DNA from: an actinobacterium LLX17
Lineage (GTDB): Bacteria > Actinomycetota > Actinomycetes > Propionibacteriales > Nocardioidaceae
DNA: 64,000 nucleotides
NCBI GenBank assembly: GCA_000471045.1
Contig: KI301992.1
Coordinates: 313,902 to 377,901 of the forward strand
Direction of reading: 5' to 3'
The notes beneath the pieces are model-generated. The model searched no databases. It saw only the letters and a program-made list of their open reading frames with translations, and was not told the origin of the DNA. Below, piece by piece: positions 32,607 to 41,440 of the stretch; positions within the stretch are counted from its first letter, which is position 1; each line of letters opens with the position of its first letter. The position numbers and the translations under genes were made by a program.

Positions 32607-33839
32607 TTGAACCAGCTTCACCCCCACGACCACCAAGCCCCCAACGCCTCCGGATGGCGGGCCCGCGCCGGCCGAATCCGCAGCCGTCTCACCCGCTCCG
32701 GCTCCGACGAGTCGACGGCCCACGAGGGTGGTTTCCGCAAGGCTCCGTGGATCGTCGCCCTGAACGTCTTCGTCCTGTTGATCATCACTGGTGGCGCCGC
32801 CGCGTACGCGGCCATGAGCACCACGGTCGAGCTGACGGTCGACGGTGAGACCGAGAAGGTCCGCACCTTCGCCTCGAGCGTCGAAGAAGTGCTCGAGAGC
32901 CGCGACATCGAGCTGCGCGACGCCGACAAGGTCAGCGTCGACCTCGACGCCAAGCCGTCGGGTGACGAGCCGATCGTCGTCGAGTACGCCAAGCCCGTCA
33001 CCGTGACGGTCGACGGCGACACCACCCAGGACGTCACCTACGCCCCCACGGTCGGCGACTTGCTGGACGAGAACGGCGTCCAGGCGCCCGACGAGGCCTA
33101 CGTCTCCGACGACCACGACGCCTCCATCCCGCGCAAGGGACTCGATGTCGTCGTCAGCACCCCGAAGAACATCACGGTCACCGCCGACGGCCAGACCCAG
33201 CAGCTACAGACCTCGGCCCCCACGGTCGAGGACGTGCTGAAGGAGGCCGATGTCGAGCTCGGTGCTGACGACGAGGTCAACCCCGGCCTCGAGTCCTTCG
33301 TGACGCCCGACGCCGCCCTCTCGGTCGTGCGCATCGTCAAGGAGACGCGCACCGAGGAGGTCGACGTCCCGTTCGAGACGCAGGTCCAGGAGGATCCGCA
33401 GGCTCCGAAGGGTGAGACCACCGTCGTCACGCCGGGCGTGGTCGGCAAGGCCAGCGAGAAGGTCGACGTCGTCATCGCCGACGGCGTGGTCCGTGACCGC
33501 GTGGTCCTCGAGCGCGTCGTGATTGCCGAGCCGGTCGCCCAGGTCGAGAAGATCGGCACGAAGGAGAAGCCCGCCACCGGTGGCACCAACTTCGCGCCCG
33601 GCGACACCGTGTGGGACCAGCTCGCGCAGTGCGAGTCCGGTGGCAACTGGGCGTCGAACACCGGCAACGGCTACTACGGCGGCGTGCAGTTCAGCCTCCC
33701 GACCTGGCGCGCCATGGGCGGTTCGGGTCTGCCCAGCGAGGCGAGCCGCGAGGAGCAGATCCAGCGCGCCAGCGCCCTGCAGGCACAGTCCGGCTGGGGC
33801 CAGTGGCCCGCCTGCTCCGCAAAGCTGGGCCTCCGCTGA
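32607..33839 (+). CDS. rpfB: Resuscitation-promoting factor RpfB
   Basis: This 410-residue envelope protein has a cytoplasmic basic N-terminus, a TM helix (about 47-70), DUF348 repeats (about 72-240), a G5 domain (about 240-320) and a C-terminal lysozyme-like Rpf domain. In the last, [13 protein letters not shown] near 335 carries the catalytic Glu, and GWGQWPAC closes the domain. Rpf enzymes cleave peptidoglycan and wake dormant cells. TTG 32607 was chosen because GAGGAAAG lies 3 nt upstream; GTG 32583 is an alternative. It keeps the conserved order tatD-rpfB-rsmA-ispE. Confidence 0.93.
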   Translation: MNQLHPHDHQAPNASGWRARAGRIRSRLTRSGSDESTAHEGGFRKAPWIVALNVFVLLIITGGAAAYAAMSTTVELTVDGETEKVRTFASSVEEVLESRDIELRDADKVSVDLDAKPSGDEPIVVEYAKPVTVTVDGDTTQDVTYAPTVGDLLDENGVQAPDEAYVSDDHDASIPRKGLDVVVSTPKNITVTADGQTQQLQTSAPTVEDVLKEADVELGADDEVNPGLESFVTPDAALSVVRIVKETRTEEVDVPFETQVQEDPQAPKGETTVVTPGVVGKASEKVDVVIADGVVRDRVVLERVVIAEPVAQVEKIGTKEKPATGGTNFAPGDTVWDQLAQCESGGNWASNTGNGYYGGVQFSLPTWRAMGGSGLPSEASREEQIQRASALQAQSGWGQWPACSAKLGLR

Positions 33840-33865
33840 ACGACTCTGGGCTGAACGAGCCTGGG

Positions 33866-34768
33866 TTGAACGAGCCCGACCCTGGAGTCCGCCTCCTCGG
33901 CGCCACCGACATTCGTCGGCTCGCCGAGGCGGGCGGGGTCCGGCCCACCAAGCAGCGTGGGCAGAACTTCGTCATCGACGCCAACACGGTGCGGCGCATC
34001 GTCCGTGTGTCCGGGGTCGGTCCCGGCGACGTGGTCGTCGAGATCGGTCCCGGTCTCGGCTCGTTGACCCTGGCGCTGGCCGACGTGGCGCAGCGCGTCG
34101 TGGCGGTCGAGGTCGACGAGGCGCTGGCGGCGATGCTGCCGCAGACGCTCGCCGAGCGCGCGCCCGGTCGCGACGTCGAGGTGGTGCTGGCCGACGCGAT
34201 GCGCATGGAGTCGCTGCCGGGGCCCGCGCCCACGGCGCTCGTCGCCAACCTGCCGTACAACATCTCGGTTCCCGTGCTGCTGCACGTGATGCACCGCTTC
34301 GAGTCGATCGTGCTCGGCCTGGTCATGGTGCAGGCCGAGGTCGCGCACCGTCTGGCGGCCGGCCCCGGGTCGCGCATCTACGGCGTGCCAAGCGTGAAGG
34401 CGGCCTGGTACGGCACGGTCGAGGCCGCCGGCACCGTCAGCCGGCGGGTCTTCTGGCCCGAGCCCAACGTCGACTCCGAGCTGGTGTCGTGGCGTCGGCG
34501 CGAGACCCCGCTCGGTGACGAGGATCTGCGGCGCCGCACCTTCACCGTCGTCGACGCCGCGTTCGCCCAGCGCCGCAAGACGCTGCGCGCCGCGCTGTCG
34601 TCGCTGATGGGCTCGGGCGACGCCGCCGAGAGCGTGCTCCGCGCCGCCGGCATCGATCCCCGCACCCGCGGCGAGCAGCTGTCGGTGCACGACTTCGTGG
34701 CCGTCGCCACCGCTTACGCCGAGGCAGCACCCACGGTGGACGGGACCCGAGAGGGTCGCGCCCACTAG
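33866..34768 (+). CDS. rsmA: 16S rRNA dimethyladenosine transferase RsmA (KsgA)
   Basis: This 300-residue enzyme dimethylates A1518 and A1519 of 16S rRNA. Motifs are [19 protein letters not shown] (about 29-47), SAM-binding [10 protein letters not shown] near 60 and NLPYNIS near 129. There is no ATG near the start. TTG 33866 gives [19 protein letters not shown], which fits the family N-terminus; two CTG codons upstream are also in frame. The 27 nt after rpfB hold three near-repeats of TGAACGAnnCTGGG, which makes the start uncertain. Confidence 0.9.
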   Translation: MNEPDPGVRLLGATDIRRLAEAGGVRPTKQRGQNFVIDANTVRRIVRVSGVGPGDVVVEIGPGLGSLTLALADVAQRVVAVEVDEALAAMLPQTLAERAPGRDVEVVLADAMRMESLPGPAPTALVANLPYNISVPVLLHVMHRFESIVLGLVMVQAEVAHRLAAGPGSRIYGVPSVKAAWYGTVEAAGTVSRRVFWPEPNVDSELVSWRRRETPLGDEDLRRRTFTVVDAAFAQRRKTLRAALSSLMGSGDAAESVLRAAGIDPRTRGEQLSVHDFVAVATAYAEAAPTVDGTREGRAH

Positions 34769-34781
34769 GGTTGGCCGGGCC

Positions 34782-34838
34782 ATGACCCCCGTCCCACCGG
34801 CCTCATCGAGGCCTTCGACGCCTTCGAGCGCGCGTTGA
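34782..34838 (+). other. Short frame before the AtzH/amidase gene: leader peptide or lost 5' end
   Basis: ATG 34782 follows TAGGGT (34766-34771) and encodes 18 residues, ending at TGA 34836-34838, which overlaps ATG 34838 (TGATG). The sequence after the C-run at 34786-34790, read one frame over, gives PRPTGLIEAFDAFERAL, the expected start of an AtzH domain. One more C in the run would join ATG 34782 to the gene below. It is either a frameshift or a translationally coupled leader. Confidence 0.5.
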
Positions 34839-36265
34839 TGTCCGACGACCTCGACACGCTCGACCGACTGACAGCGCCGTGGTCGGACACCGTGGCCGTC
34901 GACGCGGCCGGGGTCGCGGTGGGCGGCGACGAGGTCCTGGCCCGCCGCCGCGCGCGCGGACCGGCGACCAGCCGCCAGGTGGTCGGCACGCACGTGCAGG
35001 TCGTGGCCGAAGGGCGTGCCCTCGTCGTGGCGGAGTTCGAGCAGAGCAGCGGGCGACGCGGCGTGCAGACCCAGCTGTGGCAGCGCGGAGTCGACGGCTG
35101 GGAGGTCTCGGCCACCCACGTCATGCTGCAGCCGCCGGCGTTCGACCGGCGCATCTGGCGGGTCGTCGGCGATCCCCTGGTGCTGCCCCTGGCCTCCGGG
35201 CCCCTCGATGGCACCCGGATCGCGGTGCAGGACCTGTTCGCCGTGGCCGGTCAGGCCATCGGCGCCGGCAACCCCACGTGGCGCGCCACCTCGCCGCTGG
35301 AGCACGCCCATGCGCCCGTCGTCGAGCGGCTGCTGGCCGCCGGGGCGTCGGTCGCCGGCCTGGCCCGCTGTGACGAGCTGGGCTGGTCGGCCGACGGCCG
35401 CAGCCCGCACCACGGCGCCACCCCCAACCCGCGGTCCGGCTTCCGCGTCTCAGGTGGCGCGGCGTCGGGCTCCGCCGCGGCGGTGGCGGCCGGCCACGCC
35501 GACGTCGGCCTGGGCATCGACTCCGCCGGTGGGGTGCGCGTGCCTGCCGCCTATCAAGGCCTCTGGGCCATCCGCACGACGCAGGACGTGGTGAGCCGCG
35601 ACGGCTCGCTCCCCCTGGCGCCCACGTTCGACGCGATCGGGTGGGTCGCGCGCGACGCCGCCACGCTCGCGGCCATCGGCAGCGTCCTCCTCCCGGAGCC
35701 CGTGACGGCGATATCTGACGTCGTCACGGTCGACGCCGTGCTCGAGCTGGCCGACGACGACGTCCGCACGGTGCTGGGTGCGGCGGTCGACCGCATCGGC
35801 CGGTGGGAGGTCGACCTGGTGACCCCCGACCCGTGGGTGCAGGCGTACGAGGTCCTGCAGCAGGTGGAGCGGCACCGGGCCTTCGGCGAGTTCGCCGCTG
35901 CGCACCCCGGTGAAATGGGTGAGCTCGCCGCAGAGCGTGCGCGGCAGGCCGCTGCCATCGACGACGAGTCGGCGGCCCAGGCCCGCGAGCAGGTCGCCGA
36001 CGCGCGCGAGCGGTTGCGCAAGGCCATCGCCGACCGCGTCGTGGTCTTGCCGTCCGCTCCCACGGTGGCGCCGCGCCTCGACGCCGCTGACACCGCTGCC
36101 CTCCGACAGGCCACGACGCGCCTGACCTGCCTGGCCGAGATCGGCGGACTGCCGGTCGTCTCGGTGCCGTTGGCCACCGCGGCCGGGCTGCCGGTCGGTC
36201 TGAGCCTGATGGGTCCGCCGCACAGCGACGCCATGCTGCTCGAGCTGGCTGCTTCCCTCGCATGA
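34835..36265 (+). CDS. AtzH-like domain fused to an amidase-fold domain lacking catalytic residues
   Basis: The annotated frame has 476 residues. An AtzH-like/DUF3225 domain (about 1-100) is followed by an amidase-signature domain (about 115-470). The Ser-cisSer-Lys triad seems lost: the Lys motif VKD is VQD (RIAVQDLF), the GGSSSG loop is SGGAASGSAA, and the nucleophile motif GGSIR is SAGGVRVPA. The rest of the fold is well kept (VPAAYQGLWAIRTT, PVVSVPLATAAGLPVGL). It is therefore a probable pseudo-enzyme, perhaps a binding or scaffold protein. The start (TTG 34835 or ATG 34838) is probably 17 codons short of the real one; see the short frame at 34782. Confidence 0.8.
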   Translation: MMSDDLDTLDRLTAPWSDTVAVDAAGVAVGGDEVLARRRARGPATSRQVVGTHVQVVAEGRALVVAEFEQSSGRRGVQTQLWQRGVDGWEVSATHVMLQPPAFDRRIWRVVGDPLVLPLASGPLDGTRIAVQDLFAVAGQAIGAGNPTWRATSPLEHAHAPVVERLLAAGASVAGLARCDELGWSADGRSPHHGATPNPRSGFRVSGGAASGSAAAVAAGHADVGLGIDSAGGVRVPAAYQGLWAIRTTQDVVSRDGSLPLAPTFDAIGWVARDAATLAAIGSVLLPEPVTAISDVVTVDAVLELADDDVRTVLGAAVDRIGRWEVDLVTPDPWVQAYEVLQQVERHRAFGEFAAAHPGEMGELAAERARQAAAIDDESAAQAREQVADARERLRKAIADRVVVLPSAPTVAPRLDAADTAALRQATTRLTCLAEIGGLPVVSVPLATAAGLPVGLSLMGPPHSDAMLLELAASLA

Positions 36266-36290
36266 CGCCCGACCGCTTAGGTTGGGACGT

Positions 36291-37211
36291 GTGACCACCT
36301 CGACCGCTCGCGTTCCCGCGAAGATCAACCTGGCGCTCGCGGTGGGTCCTCGCCGCGACGACGGGTATCACGACGTGGCCACCGTCTTCCAGACCCTCGA
36401 CCTGCACGACGAGGTGCGGGCGACCGCGCGGCCCGACGGCCAGATCACGGTGCGCGTCCACGCCGATGTCGACGAGCAGGTCGAGCACGCCGACGTGCCC
36501 ACGGGTGACGACAACCTCGCCGTCCGCGCCGCCCGCCGCCTCGCGGAGGTGGCGGGTGTCGAGACGGGCGTCGATCTCGTCATCCGCAAGGTCATCCCGG
36601 TCGCCGGTGGCATGGCCGGCGGGTCGGCCGACGCCGCGGCGACCCTGGTGGCGTGCAACGCCGTGTGGAAGCTGGGCCTCGGTCGCGACGTGCTCGACTC
36701 GGTGGCGGCCGATCTCGGCAGCGACGTGCCCTTCCTGCTGCACGGTGGCACCGCGGTCGGCACCGGACGTGGCGAGCGCATCAGCCCGGCCCTCGCGCGG
36801 GGCAGCTATCGCTGGGTCGTGGCCACCGCGGCCGAGGGCCTGTCCACGCCCGACGTCTACGCCGAGCTCGACCGGCTCAATGCCCACCGAGAGGTGCCGG
36901 ACCCTCAGGTCTCGGAGGACGTGCTCACGGCGCTGCGCAGCGGCAGTCCGGCCGAGCTGGGGACCATGCTCACCAACGACCTGCAGAAGGCGGCGATCTC
37001 GTTGCGTCCGGAGCTGCGCGACACGCTCGACGTCGGGCTGGGGGCAGGTGCACTCGGCGGCATCGTCTCCGGATCCGGGCCCACGTGCGTCTTCCTGGTG
37101 CACGACGAGCAGCACGGCCTCGACGTCTCGTTCGCGTTGGCCAGCTCGTTGACCTGTGCCGACGTCGTCCAGGCGCGGGGCCCCGTGCCCGGCGCCCGAC
37201 TGCTCTCGTGA
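36291..37211 (+). CDS. ispE: 4-diphosphocytidyl-2-C-methyl-D-erythritol kinase
   Basis: This 306-residue GHMP kinase performs the ATP-dependent step of the MEP isoprenoid pathway. Motifs are VPAKINLALAVGPRRDDGYH (about 6-25), the ATP loop PVAGGMAGGSADAAATL near 103 and GSGPTCVFLV near 262. The GTG start has TAGGTT (36278-36283) ending 7 nt upstream, so it is likely leaderless. Its stop overlaps the next start (GTGA). Confidence 0.95.
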   Translation: MTTSTARVPAKINLALAVGPRRDDGYHDVATVFQTLDLHDEVRATARPDGQITVRVHADVDEQVEHADVPTGDDNLAVRAARRLAEVAGVETGVDLVIRKVIPVAGGMAGGSADAAATLVACNAVWKLGLGRDVLDSVAADLGSDVPFLLHGGTAVGTGRGERISPALARGSYRWVVATAAEGLSTPDVYAELDRLNAHREVPDPQVSEDVLTALRSGSPAELGTMLTNDLQKAAISLRPELRDTLDVGLGAGALGGIVSGSGPTCVFLVHDEQHGLDVSFALASSLTCADVVQARGPVPGARLLS

Positions 37212-38998
37212 GGCCGCTGATCGGCGCCGAGGACGTCTCGGTCGCCTACCCGAACCGCCGGGTGCTCGACGGTGTGACCACGGGCATCGGTGAAGGCGAC
37301 CGCATCGGAGTCGTCGGCCGCAACGGCGACGGCAAGTCGACGCTGATGCGGGTGCTGGCCCGGCGGTCGGAACCCGACTCCGGCCGGGTCACCTGGCGAC
37401 GCGACCTGCGCGTGGGCTTCCTGGAGCAGGCCGACATCCTCGATCCCGCCGCGTCGGTGACCGACGTCGTGGTGGGCGGGCGGCCCGAGCACGAGTGGGC
37501 CTCCGACGCCCGCATCCGCGACGTGGTCGGCGGGCTCCTCGGCGACGTGCCATGGGAGGGCCTGGTGGGCGACCTCAGCGGTGGTCAGCGTCGCCGCACG
37601 GCGCTCGCGGCGCTGCTGGTCGGCGAGCACGACGTGATCTTCCTCGACGAGCCCACCAACCACCTCGACCTCGAGGGCGTCACCTGGCTGGCCGGCCACC
37701 TCAAGGCCGCGCGCGTGGCCTTCGCGGTGGTCACCCACGATCGCTGGTTCCTCGACGAGGTTTGCACGGCCACCTGGGAGGTGCACGACGGTGTCGTCGA
37801 CGCCTTCGAGGGTGGCTACGCCGCGTACGTGCTGCAGCGGGTCGAGCGCGACCGGCAGGCCGCCGCGTCGGAGGGCCGCCGCCAGAACCTCATGCGCAAG
37901 GAGCTGGCCTGGTTGCGCCGGGGTGCGCCCGCGCGCACGGCCAAGCCGAAGTTCCGCATCGACGCGGCCAACGCGCTGATCGAGCGTGAGCCGCCCATCC
38001 GCGACACGGTCGAGCTCGTACAGCTGGCGACCTCGCGGCTCGGCAAGGACGTCGTCGACGTGCTCGACGTGTCGGTCGCCTTCGACGGTCGGCCGGTGCT
38101 GCGCGACGTGGAGTGGCGCATCGGACCGGGGGAGCGCACCGGCATCCTCGGCGTCAACGGGGCCGGAAAGAGCACGCTGCTCAAGGTCATCACCGGTGAG
38201 GTCGAGCCGACGAGCGGCCGGGTCAAGCGGGGCAAGACCGTCCGCATCGCCACCCTCACGCAGTCGTTGTCCGAGCTCGACGCCGTGGCCAATGACCGCG
38301 TCACCGACCTCGTGGCTCGCCAGCGCACGACCTACGAGGCGGGTGGCAAGGAGCAGACACCCGGCCAGCTGCTCGAGCGACTCGGCTTCGGGTCGGCGCA
38401 CCTGTCGACCGCCGTGCGCGACCTCTCCGGCGGGCAGAAGCGCCGGCTGCAGCTGCTGCTGATCCTGCTGGAGGAGCCGAACGTCCTGATCCTGGACGAG
38501 CCGACCAACGACCTCGACACCGACATGCTGGCGGCGGTCGAGGACCTGCTCGACACCTGGCCCGGCACCCTGCTGGTGGTCTCGCACGACCGCTACCTGC
38601 TCGAGCGCGTGACCGACCACCAGTACGCCGTGCTCGACGGCCACCTGCGCCACCTCCCCGGCGGCGTCGACGAGTACCTGCGGCTGCGGGCGCTGACCCC
38701 CGACAGTGGTGGTAGTGACGCCCTGACGGCCACGGGCAGGCCGGGGTCGGCGGCTCCCCGGACGAGCAAGATCTCCGAGGGTGACCGCCGGCAGGCGCGC
38801 AAGGACGCGACGCGGCTGGAGCGCCAGGTCGAGAAGTTCACGGCGCGCGAGCACGAGCTCGAGGTGGCGATGGTCGAGCACGCCATGGACGCCGACCGTC
38901 TGCAGAAGGCCGCGGCCGAGCACGCCGAGGTGGTCACGAAGCGTGAGACCGCCGAGACCGAGTGGCTCGAGGTCCTCGAGCGCCTCGAGACCGACTGA
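37208..38998 (+). CDS. ABC-F family ATPase (Uup/EttA-like)
   Basis: This 596-residue protein has two ABC domains and no membrane segment. Domain 1 has GRNGDGKST near 38, LSGGQRRR near 126 and LDEPTNHLD near 150. Domain 2 has GVNGAGKST near 318, LSGGQKRR near 408 and LDEPTNDLD near 434. A coiled-coil tail (about 515-596) is typical of Uup. ABC-F proteins act on stalled ribosomes or DNA intermediates. It is co-translated with ispE. Confidence 0.93.
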   Translation: MRPLIGAEDVSVAYPNRRVLDGVTTGIGEGDRIGVVGRNGDGKSTLMRVLARRSEPDSGRVTWRRDLRVGFLEQADILDPAASVTDVVVGGRPEHEWASDARIRDVVGGLLGDVPWEGLVGDLSGGQRRRTALAALLVGEHDVIFLDEPTNHLDLEGVTWLAGHLKAARVAFAVVTHDRWFLDEVCTATWEVHDGVVDAFEGGYAAYVLQRVERDRQAAASEGRRQNLMRKELAWLRRGAPARTAKPKFRIDAANALIEREPPIRDTVELVQLATSRLGKDVVDVLDVSVAFDGRPVLRDVEWRIGPGERTGILGVNGAGKSTLLKVITGEVEPTSGRVKRGKTVRIATLTQSLSELDAVANDRVTDLVARQRTTYEAGGKEQTPGQLLERLGFGSAHLSTAVRDLSGGQKRRLQLLLILLEEPNVLILDEPTNDLDTDMLAAVEDLLDTWPGTLLVVSHDRYLLERVTDHQYAVLDGHLRHLPGGVDEYLRLRALTPDSGGSDALTATGRPGSAAPRTSKISEGDRRQARKDATRLERQVEKFTAREHELEVAMVEHAMDADRLQKAAAEHAEVVTKRETAETEWLEVLERLETD

Positions 38999-39011
38999 CC
39001 CCGCCCCTCCC

Positions 39012-39074
39012 CGCTGAGTGTCACGGTTCGGTCGCGAAATGGCTGGTTTCACGACCGAAACGTGACACTCAGCG
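39012..39074. repeat. Long imperfect inverted repeat after the ABC-F gene
   Basis: Two 25-nt arms (39012-39036 and 39050-39074) differ at two positions. The left begins CGCTGAGTGTCACG and continues GTTCGGTCG; the 13-nt loop is AAATGGCTGGTTT. It could terminate the ispE-ABC-F transcript, but the form (palindromic, outer GCTGAGTG) also resembles the other intergenic repeats at 40779, 43658 and 62595. The following 180 nt up to the next start show no convincing gene. Confidence 0.7.
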
Positions 39075-39255
39075 CGGGCCGGGCAGCGACCTGGCTCGCC
39101 GGGCTCGAGGACCGCTGGTTCGAGATCGCCGACGTCCTCGGCTGGGCCGGGAGCCATCCATGCGATGTGGTCCACCCTGGACCCGGGGGGTGGCAGGATG
39201 AGGTGCTCGCACCGTCGGCGCGAGCTTCACGCTCGCTCTGAACTCGGAGATCCAC

Positions 39256-40656
39256 TTGTTCATCATTCGCTCACGCCGCGCCCTCACGTGGGGCACGGCG
39301 GCCGCCACGACCTCCGTGCTGGCGCTCGCCGTCACGTCGGCCGCCTTCGCCGCGCCCACCCCTGAGGTCACCACGCCCAACATGCAGTGGATTGACATCT
39401 ACGACGACCGGCCGACCATCGCGGACGTCCAGGCGACCTACCCGAACCTGCTCGGCACGGGAGTGGCTCTCGACTCGGGATGGACCGCGGACGCCTTCGA
39501 CGACGCCCTCCAGGCCTGGCAAGTCACCACGGCCGGCGGCGTCAACGAGGTCATCGACTGGACCCCGGGCACGCAGACCACCGCAAACGGGCTGTCGACC
39601 TGGACGTACTCGGGCACGACACTGACGGCGGGTGTCGCGCTCGACGTCTCGCTCGAGATCCAGGGCAACACGGCCCGGTGGACCGTCACGCCCACGGCCG
39701 GCCCCGCAGACGCCATCGTCACGGCCAACGCCAACCTCGGATCCGATGGCGACGAGACCGTCGTGGAGGTCACCCCCGAGACCGCGGTCGTCACGTCGGA
39801 CGACGACGGTGTTGATCCCGTGCTGGGCTTCTCGATCGACGCCGCCGACGGCCTGATCGACGCCCAGCCCGGGGCCGGCGGGGTGGACTTCTCGTTCGCG
39901 ACGGCACGGACGGCGACCATCGTGGCCGCACTGCAGGACTACGCGCCCTGTGCTGAGCAGGTCGCGATCGACGGGATGATCGGCCGCGTCGCCACCCTGC
40001 AGACCAACTTCGGCATCACGATCGAGGGTGCGCTCGACTGTGCGACGGTGGCCGCTCCGGCTGTGGCTACGCAGGGCACGGCGACCTCCCAGGTGCTGGC
40101 TGTCGGGATCGATCCTGCGGTCGACGCGGTCACGGACGGCACGAGCTCAAGCAACATCGACTTCGAGAGCGGTGAGGGCGCCTACCTGGAGTTCCCCGAC
40201 GTGGTCGAGTCCACCACCACGGGCCTGCCGGCGGGTCTCACGGCGACGTTCGACCCGTTGGCGCAGACGCTCACCCTGGCCGGCACGCCGACGCAGTCAG
40301 GTGTCTTCAACGCGACCCTGGTGCTCTATCGCACCGATGTGCTGGACTACTGGAACAGCGACCTCGGCGAAGGTGCGCCGGTCGTGGCTCGTTTCACCGT
40401 GACGGTGGCCCCGGTCCCGACCGACCCCGGGACGGGTGGTCCGGGTACGGGTGGTCCGGGTACGGGTGGGCCCGGCACCGGCGGCACCGGCACCGGCGGT
40501 GCCGGTGCGGGCCTGGGAAGCGGGACCGGCGTGGGCGTGAGTCGCTCGCTGCCCGAGATCGGGGCGGGCGACCTCCCGGCCGGCGTGATCGGTCTCGCGA
40601 TGCTCGCGGCAGGCGCTACCGCGGTGGCCGCGGGACGTCGGACCCGCCGGGCCTGA
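39256..40656 (+). CDS. Secreted, cell-surface-anchored protein with Ig-like domain
   Basis: The frame encodes 466 residues. A signal peptide (about 1-32, cleaved near AFA-AP) is followed by a beta-rich, Thr/Ala/Asp-rich body with two cysteines (near 230 and 260), and an Ig-like repeat region near 300-385 (LPAGLTATFDPLAQTLTLAG type). A Gly/Pro/Thr linker with four PGTGG units comes next, then SLPEIGAGDLP, a hydrophobic helix and an RRTRRA tail. The end looks like a sortase signal, but LPEIG is not a standard LPxTG. TTG 39256 is preceded by GGAGA. No enzymatic motif was seen; adhesion or envelope function is a guess. Confidence 0.75.
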   Translation: MFIIRSRRALTWGTAAATTSVLALAVTSAAFAAPTPEVTTPNMQWIDIYDDRPTIADVQATYPNLLGTGVALDSGWTADAFDDALQAWQVTTAGGVNEVIDWTPGTQTTANGLSTWTYSGTTLTAGVALDVSLEIQGNTARWTVTPTAGPADAIVTANANLGSDGDETVVEVTPETAVVTSDDDGVDPVLGFSIDAADGLIDAQPGAGGVDFSFATARTATIVAALQDYAPCAEQVAIDGMIGRVATLQTNFGITIEGALDCATVAAPAVATQGTATSQVLAVGIDPAVDAVTDGTSSSNIDFESGEGAYLEFPDVVESTTTGLPAGLTATFDPLAQTLTLAGTPTQSGVFNATLVLYRTDVLDYWNSDLGEGAPVVARFTVTVAPVPTDPGTGGPGTGGPGTGGPGTGGTGTGGAGAGLGSGTGVGVSRSLPEIGAGDLPAGVIGLAMLAAGATAVAAGRRTRRA

Positions 40657-40668
40657 CTCTCGTCGAGT

Positions 40669-40710
40669 CCGGGTGTCCTGGGCGGCCGTACGGCCGCCCA
40701 GGACACCCGG
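40669..40710 (+). terminator. 42-bp perfect palindrome after the surface protein gene
   Basis: Arms of 20 nt (CCGGGTGTCCTGGGCGGCCG at 40669-40688 and its complement at 40691-40710) flank TA. It is a very stable terminator-like hairpin without a U-tract. The 65 nt that follow read VRKLEITDVLGSNLPLA and then a stop, possibly a gene remnant. Confidence 0.8.
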
Positions 40711-40778
40711 GAGGGCGCACCAAGGTGCGCAAGCTCGAGATCACCGACGTCCTTGGCAGCAACCTCCCGCTCGCCTGA

Positions 40779-40860
40779 GCGGTCAGCCAGCAACCTTCTC
40801 GGCGTGGATGGGGTTGCTCACTGACCGCCCCGTGCGGGGATGAGTTGCAGGCTGACCGCC
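40779..40860. repeat. Intergenic repeat of the GCGGTSAG family, three half-sites
   Basis: One forward copy, GCGGTCAGCCAGCAACCTTC (from 40779), is followed by two reverse copies: GGTTGCTCACTGACCGCCCC (from 40812) and GTTGCAGGCTGACCGCC (40844-40860). The same forward-reverse-reverse arrangement occurs at 43658-43743. It fills the gap before the MarR stop codon. Confidence 0.75.
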
Positions 40861-40863
40861 GCG

Positions 40864-41364
40864 TCAGGTGCGGAAGGGACTTGTCAGGGTGCGCAGGGCC
40901 GCCACGAGGGACTCGGCCTCGGCGGGGGACAGCCCGGCCAGCAGCTCGGCCTCGCGGTCCATCAGCTCCGACAGCGCGCCGTCGACCCGTTCCCGGCCGG
41001 TCTCGGTGAGCCGCACCAGGACTCCGCGACGATCGCCCGGGTCGGGACGGCGCTCGACGAGACCGCGCCCCGCCAGCCGGTCGACGCGGTTGGTCATGGT
41101 GCCACTGGTCACAAGCGTCTCGCCCACGAGGCGTCCGGGGGACAGCTCGTAGGGTGCGCCCGAGCGACGCAGCGCGGCCAGCACGTCGAACTCCCACGAC
41201 TCCAGCGAGTGCGCGGTGAACGCCTCGCGGCGGGCGCGGTCGAGATGATGCGCGAGGCGCGAGACCCGGCTGAGCACGTGCATCGGCGCCACGTCGACGT
41301 CGGGCCGCTCGCGACGCCAGGCCTCGACGATGAGGTCGACCTCATCAGGACCGGTTGTGCTCAT
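40864..41364 (-). CDS. MarR-family transcriptional regulator
   Basis: This 166-residue protein has a winged helix-turn-helix. SLESWEFDVLAALRRSG (about 55-71) and VTSGTMTNRVDRLAGRGLVE (near 86-105) are the MarR helices, followed by the wing DPGDRRGVLVRLTETG. ATG 41364 was chosen because TATCGT (41371-41376, minus strand) ends 6 nt upstream. Two inverted repeats lie between it and the divergent amidase gene, so it probably regulates itself and perhaps that operon. The ligand is unknown. Confidence 0.9.
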   Translation of the reverse strand: MSTTGPDEVDLIVEAWRRERPDVDVAPMHVLSRVSRLAHHLDRARREAFTAHSLESWEFDVLAALRRSGAPYELSPGRLVGETLVTSGTMTNRVDRLAGRGLVERRPDPGDRRGVLVRLTETGRERVDGALSELMDREAELLAGLSPAEAESLVAALRTLTSPFRT

Positions 41365-41381
41365 GGCCTGACGATAGACGG

Positions 41382-41416
41382 TCAAGAATCTTGATGTAGA
41401 GAGACTTTCGTCTCTC
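41382..41416. promoter_or_regulatory. Two inverted repeats between marR and the amidase gene
   Basis: TCAAG-AAT-CTTGA (41382-41394) lies just upstream of the marR -10 box. GAGAGAC-TTTC-GTCTCTC (41399-41416) follows, about 12 nt upstream of the amidase -10 TAGGTT (41429-41434). The first resembles known MarR operators of the TCAAGA type. Confidence 0.65.
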
Positions 41417-41440
41417 CGCCCGGGCGCGTAGGTTCACGTC

